A stretch of DNA of 64,000 bases from Clostridium_F caseinilyticum. Its GTDB lineage: Bacteria > Bacillota > Clostridia > Clostridiales > Clostridiaceae. Within the stretch, counting starts at the first letter, position 1. Each line of letters opens with the position of its first letter. Under the pieces are notes generated by a model. It was not told the origin of the DNA. It saw only the letters and a program-made list of their open reading frames with translations, and made no database searches. The stretch lies in assembly GCF_046127645.1 (NCBI RefSeq), contig NZ_CP175919.1; one strand, given 5' to 3'. Made by a program: the position numbers and the translations under genes. Below are positions 36,430 through 45,996 of this stretch, one piece after another.

Positions 36430-38310
36430 TTATTTCATTATTTTACAAATATTATTTGTAAATTCTACTGGATCATTTATTGTTAAACCTTCTATAAGTA
36501 AGGCTTGATTATATAATAAATCTGTATATAACTTAAGTTTATCCTTATCAGCTTCATAAGAATCCTTTAGTGCTTTAAATACATCATGATTTATATTTAT
36601 CTCTAAAACTTTATCTGCTTTTATATTTTGATTATTAGGCATAGCATTTAATACTTTTTCCATTTCGATTGAAAGCTCACCCTCATTTGCTAAGCATACT
36701 GGATGATTTTTTAATCTTTTTGAGGCTTTAACATCTTTAACTTTTCCTGATAAAATTTCTTTCATCGCTTCAAATAATTCTTTGTTTTCATTATCATCAG
36801 AAGTAGATGTGTCTTCTTTTTCTTCCCCTTCTATACCTAAATCACCACTTGATACAGATTTAAATTCTTTTTCTTTGTAGTTCATAAGCATTTTAATAGC
36901 AAATTCATCTATATCATCTGTAAAGTATAGTACCTCATAGCCTTTATCTAGTACGCCTTCTATTTGTGGAAGTTTTTCTATTCTTTCATTAGATTCTCCT
37001 ACAGCATAGTAAATATATTTTTGATCCTCTGGCATTCTAGAAACATATTCATCTAAAGTGACCATCTTTTTCTCTTTAGATGAATAAAACATTAATAAAT
37101 CCTGTAATACATCTTTGTTGCTTCCAAAGTCACTATAAACACCATATTTTAATTGTCTTCCGAAGGATTCATAGAATTTTTCATATTTCTCTCTATCTTT
37201 TTTTAATAGGTTTCCTAATTCATTTTTAATTTTAGTTTTTATGTTTTTAGCAATAAGCTTTAATTGTCTATCATGTTGTAGTATTTCTCTAGATATGTTA
37301 AGAGATAAATCTTCAGAATCTACTATTCCTTTAACGAATCCAAAATAGTCTGGTAATAAGTCTCCACATTTATTCATAATTAAAACGCCATTTGAATATA
37401 ATTCTAATCCTTTTTCATACTCTTTTGTATAAAAATCATATGGTGTTGTTTCTGGAATAAATAAAATAGCATTATAGCTTACTGCACCGTCAACACTAGT
37501 ATGAATGTATTTTATTGGTTTATCAAATCCATAGTGCTTTTCAGCATAAAAGTTCTCATAATCCTCTGCTTTTAGCTCATTCTTATTTTTTCTCCAAATA
37601 GGAACCATACTATTTATAGTTTCTTCTTCTTTATATTCTTCAAATTCTTCTTTATTGTCCTCTTTAGGTTTTGTCTTTGTTAAATCCATTTTTATTGGAT
37701 ATCTAATAAAATCAGAGTATTTTTTAATTATAGACTTTAATGTATATTCATCTAAAAATTCGTCATAGTTTTCTTCTTCTGTATTATCTTTAATTTTAAG
37801 TATAATCTCTGTACCATAGGATTCCTTTTCACAAGGTTCTATAGTGTAGCCCTCTGCTCCTTTTGAATTCCATTTATAAGTTTCATCACTACCAAAAGCT
37901 TTACTTATAACTGTAACATCATCAGATACTAAGAAAGCTGAATAAAACCCTACACCAAATTGGCCGATTATATCATATCCATCTTTTATTTCATTTTCTT
38001 TTTTAAATTGTAATGAGCCACTTTTTGCTATAACTCCAAGGTTATTCTCAAGCTCTTCCTTTGTCATCCCAATACCAGTATCAGCAATTTTTAATATTCT
38101 ATTTTCTTTATCAGAAATTACTTTAACATAATAATCATCTCTTTCGAATTTTAAGGAATCTTCTGTTAAAGTTTTGTAATAAATTTTATCAATTGCATCA
38201 CTAGCATTAGAAATAAGTTCTCTTAAAAAAATCTCCTTATGAGTATAAATTGAATTAATCATAAGATCTAAAAGTCTTTTAGATTCTGCTTTAAATTGTT
38301 TAGTTTCCAT
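36430..38310 (-). CDS. htpG: Molecular chaperone HtpG (Hsp90)
   Basis: 626 residues, full Hsp90 length for bacteria. The N-terminal GHKL ATPase domain shows the hallmarks LISNASDAIDK (ATP/Mg Asn), ADTGIGMTKEEL, and GQFGVGFYSAFLV. The middle domain carries the catalytic-loop Arg region (SLNISREILQ) and a C-terminal dimerisation domain ends the protein. A charged insertion (EGEEKEDTSTSDDNENKE) separates middle and C-terminal domains. Transcription probably starts far upstream at a sigma-A promoter with a CIRCE operator (38816-38882), giving a leader of about 500 bases that includes a family C repeat. Confidence 0.97.
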   Translation of the reverse strand: METKQFKAESKRLLDLMINSIYTHKEIFLRELISNASDAIDKIYYKTLTEDSLKFERDDYYVKVISDKENRILKIADTGIGMTKEELENNLGVIAKSGSLQFKKENEIKDGYDIIGQFGVGFYSAFLVSDDVTVISKAFGSDETYKWNSKGAEGYTIEPCEKESYGTEIILKIKDNTEEENYDEFLDEYTLKSIIKKYSDFIRYPIKMDLTKTKPKEDNKEEFEEYKEEETINSMVPIWRKNKNELKAEDYENFYAEKHYGFDKPIKYIHTSVDGAVSYNAILFIPETTPYDFYTKEYEKGLELYSNGVLIMNKCGDLLPDYFGFVKGIVDSEDLSLNISREILQHDRQLKLIAKNIKTKIKNELGNLLKKDREKYEKFYESFGRQLKYGVYSDFGSNKDVLQDLLMFYSSKEKKMVTLDEYVSRMPEDQKYIYYAVGESNERIEKLPQIEGVLDKGYEVLYFTDDIDEFAIKMLMNYKEKEFKSVSSGDLGIEGEEKEDTSTSDDNENKELFEAMKEILSGKVKDVKASKRLKNHPVCLANEGELSIEMEKVLNAMPNNQNIKADKVLEININHDVFKALKDSYEADKDKLKLYTDLLYNQALLIEGLTINDPVEFTNNICKIMK

Positions 38311-38477
38311 GTCAATCTCTCCTCTCAGAATAAAAACTTACAAATACAGTCATATGTATTCACAAAGTAAAAGTTAATCAAATTAATTTTTTACTACATA
38401 GATTTTAATTAATTCATACAAATTATCTACAATTCCTATATACTATTTAAAAGCCTATATTCTTTTATTAATAAACT

Positions 38478-38606
38478 TAGTTCTTGGGTTTAAATGGAAT
38501 TTTTAATTTTCCTAAAGCTTAAAAATACTTATTTAGGGACATCCCCTCTTTATCCTTAACTTTAACAAAATGTAGTATTAGAATAGATAGTCATTGGATA
38601 AATAAT
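38478..38606 (+). repeat. Family C multi-hairpin repeat, diverged copy in the htpG leader
   Basis: AGTTCTTGGGTTTAAATGGAAT, CCTAAAGCTT, AGGGACATCCCCTCTTTATCC and ATGTAGTATTAGAATAGATAG with TCATTGGATAA align in order with the other copies (listed as blocks). The pairing has decayed. It lies antisense within the probable htpG 5' leader. Confidence 0.55.
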
Positions 38607-38815
38607 TATACTTTATATAAAAAAGCTTAATATACAATTTAAAATCAATAATCTACATAAATTAGCATCCATAACAACTGATTATGCAGATTAATAATTT
38701 TATATCAATAATTTATTTCACAAAAATACAATCAATTCCCCCTTTAAAATAATATTGAAATTGCAAAATCTTATATGAAATATTAAATTCTCTATAGTAT
38801 AATTGTTAGCACTTA

Positions 38816-38882
38816 ATACTAGCGAGTGCTAACGACTATCTTTTATATAACATATTTAAAGACTTATGTCAATATTTCAAAA
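38816..38882 (-). promoter_or_regulatory. CIRCE operator and sigma-A promoter for htpG
   Basis: TTAGCACTT (38816-38824), nine bases, GAGTGCTAA (38834-38842) is a CIRCE element with one base off the consensus. On the minus strand TTGACA (38877-38882), 17 bp, TATATA (38854-38859) forms a near-consensus promoter that places CIRCE over the start site. HrcA repression, as for groESL and dnaK, is expected. The plus strand upstream of CIRCE also has TATAAT, so weak transcription toward the MutS-like gene is possible. Confidence 0.85.
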
Positions 38883-39048
38883 TATCAATTAACATTTATT
38901 ATCATTTCAAAAACTCAATAATTTCATAGTTTTATACCTTTTAAGAAAAATTTAATATAAAATGACAAAAATTAATATTAAACAATGAAATAAATGTTAA
39001 AATATTATTATATAAGATTTTACACTTCACATTGAAAGGAGAACAAAA

Positions 39049-40614
39049 TTGAACAAAAAAGTAATCTTAAATTGGGCCAAATCCAACTATGAAGAAGGTG
39101 ACGAAAAAGATAGAAAGTTTAAAAACATAAGAAAATTTTTCGATATGAAAGAAAAACAGGATTATACCATTGATGATGAAACTTGGTCTGATATGGATAT
39201 GGATAGAGTTTATTCAAAATTAGATAGAACCTCTAGCACTTTAGGCGAATCTATTTTATACTATATGCTTAGAAATCCATTAAATGATGAAGAAAAATTG
39301 AAAAAAAGAAATGATTTAATTCAACTATTTAAAAAAGATATAAACTTAAGAGATAAACTTTTAGTTATTTACTATGAATTAGGTAGAGATAGAAAAAATA
39401 CTTTTTTAGATATGATGAAAAGTGAACTTGTAATAAATAAGTTAAAATATTATTTATACACCATACTAGGTAAAATATTCCCTTTAATAGCTGTTTTATT
39501 TACCGTATTCGTAAATGAAAGTTATGCTAAATATATAGCCATTTCTGCAGCTTTAAACATGTTTATTAATTATAAGGAAAGAGATACAATAAAATCTAGG
39601 GGAATCATATATTTAAGAGGAATTATAAAAGCAGCTAAAAAAATATCTAGTATTAAAAATAATGAACTTAAATATTATATAGATTCTATAGATGATAATC
39701 TTAAACAAGTTAAATCCATAGACAGAGGTACCTTATTGATAAGCTTTGTAAATATGTGGCAAGGTTTATTTGAACCTGTATCTGTAATATTTTTAATAGA
39801 AGAATGTGCTTATTATAAAATATCTGGAGTTTTAAAAGATAAAAAAGAGTACATAATGAATATATTTTATATTTTAGGTGAATTAGAATCACTATTATCT
39901 ATATCTGGTTATCAAAAAAGCTTTAAAAAAGAATTTACCCATCCAATTTTTATGAAAGAAGTTTCTCTTAATCTAAAAGATGGAATCCACCCTCTTTTAG
40001 ATAATCCTATAGCGAATTCTATTTCTATTAAAGACAAAGGAATAGTACTTACAGGTACAAATATGTCTGGTAAATCAACCTTTTTAAGAATGCTAGGTAT
40101 AAATATACTTTTATCTCAAAGTTTTTATTTTGCATTAGCCAAAGAATACAAAGCTTCATTTTTTAATATAGTATCCTCTATTAGTCCTAATGATGACCTA
40201 TCAAAGGGGAAAAGTTACTATATGGCAGAAGCAGAAGGAATACTTAGAATAGTTAATGCTCTTAAAAAGGATTTACCTGTATTTTCCCCTATAGATGAAA
40301 TATTTAGAGGAACAAATCCTATAGAAAGAATAGCTATGTCAGCAGAAATACTTTCTTATCTTCAAAATAGGAAAACAATTTCTATTGTAGCTACCCATGA
40401 TAGAGAATTAGTAGACATTTTAAAAGATAGCCACGAATTCTATTATTTTAGCGAATCTATTGATAGTAAAAATGGATTGAATTTTGATTATAAACTAAAG
40501 GTTGGAGTTTCTAGTACAAGAAATGCCATAAAGCTTTTAGAATATATTGGCTATCCAAAAGAAGTAACTGAAAAAGCCTATAAAAGAGCTGAAACTATTA
40601 AAGGTTTTATTTAA
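39049..40614 (+). CDS. MutS-family ATPase with membrane segments
   Basis: 521 residues starting at TTG 39049, which lies 7 bases after AAAGGAG. The N-terminal half has a MutS III-like region (SDMDMDRVYSKLDRTSSTLGE) and one or two hydrophobic segments (about 130-170, YTILGKIFPLIAVLFTVFV). The C-terminal half is the MutS ATPase: Walker A LTGTNMSGKSTFLR, FALAKEYKASF, Walker B PVFSPIDEIFRGTN and the switch VATHDREL. It lacks mismatch-recognition domain I and the Smr domain of MutS2. This membrane-linked MutS-like family is widespread in Firmicutes with no settled function; mismatch repair itself is unlikely. Confidence 0.82.
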   Translation: MNKKVILNWAKSNYEEGDEKDRKFKNIRKFFDMKEKQDYTIDDETWSDMDMDRVYSKLDRTSSTLGESILYYMLRNPLNDEEKLKKRNDLIQLFKKDINLRDKLLVIYYELGRDRKNTFLDMMKSELVINKLKYYLYTILGKIFPLIAVLFTVFVNESYAKYIAISAALNMFINYKERDTIKSRGIIYLRGIIKAAKKISSIKNNELKYYIDSIDDNLKQVKSIDRGTLLISFVNMWQGLFEPVSVIFLIEECAYYKISGVLKDKKEYIMNIFYILGELESLLSISGYQKSFKKEFTHPIFMKEVSLNLKDGIHPLLDNPIANSISIKDKGIVLTGTNMSGKSTFLRMLGINILLSQSFYFALAKEYKASFFNIVSSISPNDDLSKGKSYYMAEAEGILRIVNALKKDLPVFSPIDEIFRGTNPIERIAMSAEILSYLQNRKTISIVATHDRELVDILKDSHEFYYFSESIDSKNGLNFDYKLKVGVSSTRNAIKLLEYIGYPKEVTEKAYKRAETIKGFI

Positions 40615-40740
40615 GTGAGAAAATTGCATAATTAATAGATTAAACTTCAAATACACATACAATATATCCTACTTAAACAAATGTATTAATACAATATTAT
40701 TGATATAACCTATATTTCAATATGTATAAGAACTTATTTT
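40612..40740. repeat. Family A repeat, degraded copy
   Basis: The left arm GTGAGAAAATTGCATAATT begins at the stop codon of the MutS-like gene. Central AT blocks (ACAATAT) persist but the right arm is not recognisable. Confidence 0.45.
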
Positions 40741-40977
40741 TATAAATTAGCTTCTACTAGAAAATCAAAATAAAAACACTTATAAAAATCTTTTTAAGAT
40801 AGATTTATTTTCAAACAAAATATAATATTGATTTTAAAAACTTATATTAAAATACATTTAATTTTAAGGATAAGGGTAATGGTATATGTGTACTAGCTTT
40901 GCTTATATACTATTACTAAAGAATATCTCCTTTTCTAATAATTCGTGCAAATCTTAAAATACATTTTACTTACTATA

Positions 40978-41110
40978 AACAGAGTTCTTGGCTTTAGAGG
41001 GAGTTTTTACTCCCTCTAGAGCTTATTTAACAGACGTCTTTAGAGTTCTACTCCTTAGGAACCGTTATCCAGGGACGTAGCCGCTCTTTATTTCCACATC
41101 TTTATCTTTT
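40978..41110 (+). repeat. Family C multi-hairpin repeat, copy upstream of treB
   Basis: AACAGAGTTCTTGGCTTTAG, then AGAGGGAGTTTTTACTCCCTCT (hairpin 1), a GACGTCTTTAGA / CTCCTTAGGAAC hairpin 2, and CCAGGGACGTAGCCGCTC, after which it is truncated. The region 41111-41478 shows no further feature. Confidence 0.65.
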
Positions 41111-41479
41111 ATATTCTCGATTAACTTTTTATAAACTTTTTCAGTAAAACTTTTTCAGTAAAAACATCATCATAAATATTTTTCATTCTTTATACATTCA
41201 CATTTAATTTTATTCTCTATATAATCCCCTTCATAATCATTCATAAAACCTTTCTGTTAATTTCCTTTATCACACAAGTAATAGAGTAAATTATAGTGTT
41301 TTTTATAGTAAATCTATACAGCATATCATTAAATTCAAAGTAGATTATGATAAATTTTTTGCTTATATAATTATAGATCCTTCATCTCTATTTTATTTCC
41401 CTTTATATTGTACTTTGCTTCCTTTTATATTGTACATATGTTTTGTACTCATTGATAAAAATAAATATAATAAAATTTT

Positions 41480-41545
41480 ATGAAAACGTATTGACTAACA
41501 TGTACGTACAAGATATAATTTATGTATATTATACTTGTACGTACA
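41480..41545 (+). promoter_or_regulatory. Trehalose operon promoter with two operators and a cre-like site
   Basis: TTGACT (41491-41496), 17 bp, TATAAT (41514-41519). The palindrome TGTACGTACAA (41501-41511) fills the spacer and TTGTACGTACA (41535-41545) lies downstream of -10: two sites for the GntR-type regulator TreR. ATGAAAACGTATTGA (41480-41494) matches the CcpA cre consensus except at one position and overlaps -35. Together they predict induction by trehalose-6-phosphate and catabolite repression. Confidence 0.85.
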
Positions 41546-41602
41546 GCAATTAATGAATAAAATATTTATGAAAATATAAATAATAAAGGGGGATGGTTTA
41601 AT

Positions 41603-43030
41603 ATGTCTAAGTTTTCAAATGACGTACAACAATTATTACAATACATAGGTGGAAAAGAAAACATTTCTGCAGTAACCCACTGTGCAACCCGTATGCGTTT
41701 TGTACTGCATGATACTAAAAAATCTGATATTAAAAATATTGAACAAATTAAATCTGTAAAAGGAGTCTTTACACAGGCTGGTCAATTTCAAGTTATTGTT
41801 GGTAATGAAGTTGCAACATTTTATAATGAATTTGTAAAAATAGCTGGAGTAGATGGTGTTAGTAAAGATCAAGCTAAGGTAGCTGCTAAAGATAACATGA
41901 ATTTTATACAAAAACTACTGGCTAATTTAGCAGAAATATTTGCACCTATTATACCTGCTCTTATAGTTGGAGGTTTAATATTAGGATTCCGTAACATTAT
42001 TGGAGATATTAAACTAGTGGAAAATGGAACTAAAGCTTTAATAGAAGTATCTCAATTTTGGCAAGGTGTTCATTCTTTCCTATGGTTAATTGGTGAAGCA
42101 ATATTCTTCTTCTTACCTGTTGGAATCACTTGGTCCATTTCTAAAAAGATGGGTACTACACAGATTTTAGGAATCATATTAGGACTTACTCTAGTTTCTC
42201 CTCAATTATTAAATGCTTATTCTGCTGCAGGTACTCCTGTAGATAAAATTCCTGTATGGAACTTTGGCTTTGCAAAAATTCAAATGATTGGTTATCAAGC
42301 ACAAGTAATCCCATCAATGCTTGCTGGATTCCTTTTAGCTTGGTTGGAAAAGTCTGTACGTAAAATTGTACCGGAATATATTTCTATGATTTTAGTACCC
42401 TTTCTTTCTCTAGTACCTACTGTATTAATAGCTCATACTATTTTAGGACCAATAGGTTGGAAAATAGGTACGGTTATAGCACATGTAGTATATTCAAGTT
42501 TAACTTCAACTTTTGGATGGCTATTTGCAGCGGTGTTTGGATTTGGATATGCACCTTTAGTTATTACAGGATTACATCATATGACTAATGCTATTGATCT
42601 GCAAATAATGGCTGAACTTGGTGGAACTAATCTATGGCCAATGATTGCCCTATCCAATATAGCTCAAGGTTCTGCAGTTTTAGCAATAATCTATTTAAAT
42701 AAAAATAATGAAGAAGAAAAACAAGTATCTATTCCAGCAGCAATATCTTGTTATTTAGGAGTAACAGAGCCAGCTATATTTGGTATAAATCTAAAATATA
42801 TATTCCCATTTTTAGCAGCTATGATAGGTTCTTCAATAGCTGCAGTAATATCAGTAGGCTCAAAGGTTATGGCTAATTCAATTGGTGTTGGCGGCATACC
42901 AGGCATACTATCTATAAAAGTACAATGTATGTTACCTTTTGCTTTAGCTATGCTAGTAGCTGTTGTTGTACCTTTTATACTTACAATTGTATTCTCCAAA
43001 CAAAAAAAGTGGAGTAAAAAAATGCAATAA
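41603..43030 (+). CDS. treB: Trehalose PTS permease, EIIBC
   Basis: 475 residues. The EIIB domain (about 1-85) has the phosphorylated Cys in VTHCATRMRFV. The EIIC domain (about 105-470) has about ten hydrophobic segments with HHMTNAIDLQIMAELGG, in the order B-C typical of TreB/TreP; the EIIA function must come from another PTS protein. It imports trehalose as trehalose-6-phosphate. AAGGGGGATGG precedes the ATG. treC and treR follow. It is bracketed by two family C repeats in opposite orientation. Confidence 0.92.
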   Translation: MSKFSNDVQQLLQYIGGKENISAVTHCATRMRFVLHDTKKSDIKNIEQIKSVKGVFTQAGQFQVIVGNEVATFYNEFVKIAGVDGVSKDQAKVAAKDNMNFIQKLLANLAEIFAPIIPALIVGGLILGFRNIIGDIKLVENGTKALIEVSQFWQGVHSFLWLIGEAIFFFLPVGITWSISKKMGTTQILGIILGLTLVSPQLLNAYSAAGTPVDKIPVWNFGFAKIQMIGYQAQVIPSMLAGFLLAWLEKSVRKIVPEYISMILVPFLSLVPTVLIAHTILGPIGWKIGTVIAHVVYSSLTSTFGWLFAAVFGFGYAPLVITGLHHMTNAIDLQIMAELGGTNLWPMIALSNIAQGSAVLAIIYLNKNNEEEKQVSIPAAISCYLGVTEPAIFGINLKYIFPFLAAMIGSSIAAVISVGSKVMANSIGVGGIPGILSIKVQCMLPFALAMLVAVVVPFILTIVFSKQKKWSKKMQ

Positions 43031-43087
43031 ACAATTAAATAAACAAATATATTAAAATAGAAAAGGAGTATTAATTTTCCATATTTT

Positions 43088-43226
43088 CTAATTTATCCGA
43101 TGACTAACTGCTCTAATGCTTCCATCTTCTTCAAAGTGGGAGTAAAGAGCGGCTACGTCTCTAGATAACCATTTCTAAGCTTCAGAGGGAGTAAAAACTC
43201 CCTCTGAAGGCAAGAACTCTGTTTAT
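43088..43226 (-). repeat. Family C multi-hairpin repeat between treB and treC, inverted
   Basis: Read on the minus strand it runs AACAGAGTTCTTGCCTTCAG, AGGGAGTTTTTACTCCCTCT, GACGTAGCCGCTCTTTACTC and GAAGATGGAAGCATTAGAGC, then TAGTCATCGGATAAAT. Very similar to the copy at 40978 but complete at the 3' end. It fills most of the 220-bp treB-treC gap. Confidence 0.75.
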
Positions 43227-43250
43227 ATTTTTTAAAAAGGAGAAAATTAC

Positions 43251-44918
43251 ATGAAAGATTTTAAGAAAAGCGTAGTCTATCAAATATACCCAAAATCCTT
43301 TAATGATACTAATGGTGATGGATTTGGAGATTTAAAAGGAATTACAGTTAAATTAGATTATTTAAAAACATTAGGTGTAGATTATATATGGTTAACTCCT
43401 TTTTATATTTCTCCTCAAAAGGATAATGGATATGATGTAGCAGATTATTGCAATATTGATCCCCTATTTGGTACCATGGAAGATTTTGAAAATCTAGTTA
43501 TAGAATCCAATAAAAGAGGAATTGATATTATGCTTGATATGGTATTTAATCATACCTCTACAGAACATAAATGGTTTAAAAATGCTCTAAGTGGAGATGA
43601 AAAATATAAAAACTATTATATATTCAAAGAACCTAAAAATGGACAACTCCCTACCAACTGGGAATCTAAATTTGGAGGTCCAGCTTGGGAATATGTTAAA
43701 GACTTTGATGAATATTACCTACATCTATTTGATGCTACTCAAGCAGACCTTAACTGGGAAAATAAAGAAGTTAGGAAAGAAGTTTTTGATGTTGTGAATT
43801 TTTGGATTAAAAAAGGTGTAAAAGGATTCCGCTTTGATGTTATTAATCTTATTTCAAAACCAATGGAATATAAAGATGATAATAATGGAGATGGTCGCTC
43901 ATTCTACACAGATGGCCCTAATATTCATAAATATCTAAAACAACTGAATAAAGAAACCTTTGGAAAATGTAAAGATATAATTACTGTAGGTGAAATGTCC
44001 TCTACCACCATAGATAATTGCATTAAATATTCAAATCCTAATGAAAAAGAACTATCTATGGTATTTAATTTTCATCATCTAAAAGTTGATTATAAAGATG
44101 GTGATAAATGGAGCTTAATGGATTTTGACTTTATAAAATTGAAAAATATCTTCAATCATTGGCAAGTTGGAATGGAAGATGGAGATGGCTGGAATGCAGT
44201 ATTTTGGTGCAACCATGACCAACCTCGTATTGTATCTCGCTTTGGAGATGATAAAAAATATCATAAAGAATCTGCAAAAATGTTAGCAACATCAATCCAT
44301 TTACTTAGAGGAACTCCTTATATTTATCAAGGAGAAGAAATCGGCATGACAAATTGTTATTATGATAAAATTGATTACTATAAGGATGTAGAATCAATTA
44401 ATTTTTATAATATATTAAAATCTGAAGGTAAAACTGAAGAAGAAATAATTAAAATTCTACAATCAAAATCTAGAGATAATTCCCGTAGTCCAATACAATG
44501 GGATAACTCAAATAATGCTGGTTTTACTAAAGAAGATCCTTGGATAAAAGTATGCAAAAACTATAAAGATGTCAATGTAGAAAACTCCTTAAAAGATAAG
44601 GATTCGGTTTTTTATCATTATCAAAAGCTGATTAAATTAAGAAAAGAGTATGATGTTATATCTTATGGAGATTTTAAGTTAATATTAGAAGAAGATGAAA
44701 GTATATTTGCTTATTTAAGAAATTATAAAAACGAAAAACTACTTGTAATAAATAATTTTTATGGCAAAGACGTTTTATTCAACTTACCTGAAGGATTAAA
44801 ACTAAATGAATACAAAAGTAAAATTTTGATTTCTAATTATAAAGATTCTTCTAAAAATTATAAAGGAATTAACTTAAGACCTTATGAATCTATTGTTTAC
44901 CACCTTGAGAGAAAATAA
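43251..44918 (+). CDS. treC: Trehalose-6-phosphate hydrolase
   Basis: 555 residues, GH13 family, as long as TreA/TreC. The TIM barrel starts VVYQIYPKSFNDTNGDG. The nucleophile is Asp196 in GFRFDVINL, the acid/base Glu248 in VGEMS, and the transition-state Asp lies in CNHDQPR. It cleaves trehalose-6-phosphate to glucose and glucose-6-phosphate in the cytosol. AAAGGAG precedes the ATG. It sits between treB and treR in the operon. Oligo-1,6-glucosidase is the alternative in this family, but the context decides. Confidence 0.93.
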   Translation: MKDFKKSVVYQIYPKSFNDTNGDGFGDLKGITVKLDYLKTLGVDYIWLTPFYISPQKDNGYDVADYCNIDPLFGTMEDFENLVIESNKRGIDIMLDMVFNHTSTEHKWFKNALSGDEKYKNYYIFKEPKNGQLPTNWESKFGGPAWEYVKDFDEYYLHLFDATQADLNWENKEVRKEVFDVVNFWIKKGVKGFRFDVINLISKPMEYKDDNNGDGRSFYTDGPNIHKYLKQLNKETFGKCKDIITVGEMSSTTIDNCIKYSNPNEKELSMVFNFHHLKVDYKDGDKWSLMDFDFIKLKNIFNHWQVGMEDGDGWNAVFWCNHDQPRIVSRFGDDKKYHKESAKMLATSIHLLRGTPYIYQGEEIGMTNCYYDKIDYYKDVESINFYNILKSEGKTEEEIIKILQSKSRDNSRSPIQWDNSNNAGFTKEDPWIKVCKNYKDVNVENSLKDKDSVFYHYQKLIKLRKEYDVISYGDFKLILEEDESIFAYLRNYKNEKLLVINNFYGKDVLFNLPEGLKLNEYKSKILISNYKDSSKNYKGINLRPYESIVYHLERK

Positions 44919-44950
44919 AAAAAGTGTTAAAATGTTTCTGGTGATAAAAT

Positions 44951-45661
44951 ATGGAAAGTAAGTATTTAACTATTTATAATGAGATTTTAAATAAAATAGA
45001 AAGTAACAAGATTCAATCTGGTGAAAAACTTTCTTCTGAAAATGAAATGATGAAAGAATATAATGTATCCAGAGATACTATAAGAAAAGCATTAAATTTA
45101 CTAGAAAGTAATGGTTATATTCAAAAAGTGAAAGGTAAAGGCTCCTTTGTATTAGACATTAATAAATTTGATTTTCCTGTTTCAGGTCTAACAAGTTTTA
45201 AAGAATTATCTACTAAAATGGGAGTAGAATCTAATACCTTAGTTAAAGAATTAAAATTAATAAAGCCAAATAATTTTTTAATGAAACAACTAAGCTTATC
45301 AAAAAATGATGAGGTTTGGAAAGTTATAAGAGTAAGAGAAATAGATAATAAAAAAATTATCTTAGATAAAGACTTTTTTAATAAAAAATATGTTCCTTTA
45401 TTAACTAAAGATATTTGTAAAAACTCTATATACGAATATCTTGAAAATGAATTAGGACTTAAAATCAGCTTTGCTAAAAAAGAAATTACAGTACAACAAG
45501 CTACAGATGAAGATAAATCATATTTGGACTTTGAAAACTACAATATGATAGTAGTAGTGAAAAATCATATATATCTAGATGACATGAGTCTATTTCAGTA
45601 CACTGAATCTAGACATAGACCGGATAAATTTAAATTTGTAGAATTTGCCAGAAGAAAATAG
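44951..45661 (+). CDS. treR: Trehalose operon repressor (GntR family, UTRA domain)
   Basis: 236 residues. The N-terminal GntR helix-turn-helix is SGEKLSSENEMMKEYNVSRDTIRKAL followed by the wing GYIQKVKGKGSFV. The UTRA effector domain (about 90-235) has the expected VWKVIRVREID and RHRPDKFKFVEFARRK ending, the latter close to Bacillus TreR. It should bind the two GTACGTAC palindromes upstream of treB and release on trehalose-6-phosphate. Last gene of the operon, 32 bp after treC, with GGTGATAAA as a modest ribosome binding site. Confidence 0.92.
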   Translation: MESKYLTIYNEILNKIESNKIQSGEKLSSENEMMKEYNVSRDTIRKALNLLESNGYIQKVKGKGSFVLDINKFDFPVSGLTSFKELSTKMGVESNTLVKELKLIKPNNFLMKQLSLSKNDEVWKVIRVREIDNKKIILDKDFFNKKYVPLLTKDICKNSIYEYLENELGLKISFAKKEITVQQATDEDKSYLDFENYNMIVVVKNHIYLDDMSLFQYTESRHRPDKFKFVEFARRK

Positions 45662-45824
45662 TAGTGCTTTTAATTTTATAGATCGTGTAAATAATTTTGT
45701 GTAATCTCTTTCTTATGGAAAATAATTCATAAAAAAATTTGCTTTATTAAACTATGTCCATATTCGGGATTGTGACATCAAGAATAAATCCTACAATATA
45801 TTGTGTTAAATTTAAATTTGGGAA

Positions 45825-45868
45825 ATGTAGGTAGATTTATGTAAAAACAAATTTACCTACATCTTTTT
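45825..45868 (+). terminator. Terminator after treR
   Basis: ATGTAGGTAGATTT and AAATTTACCTACAT arms followed by CTTTTTGT, about 165 bp after the treR stop. Confidence 0.8.
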
Positions 45869-45996
45869 GTATGATTATATGGTAAATTCCTTAATGCCAC
45901 AGTCCCTTCTTCTTTTTGTATTATAACTTTTTATATAAATTACTCAATAAATAAAACTTAATAATTATAAAAAGCAAATTATCTTTTATAATTCTG

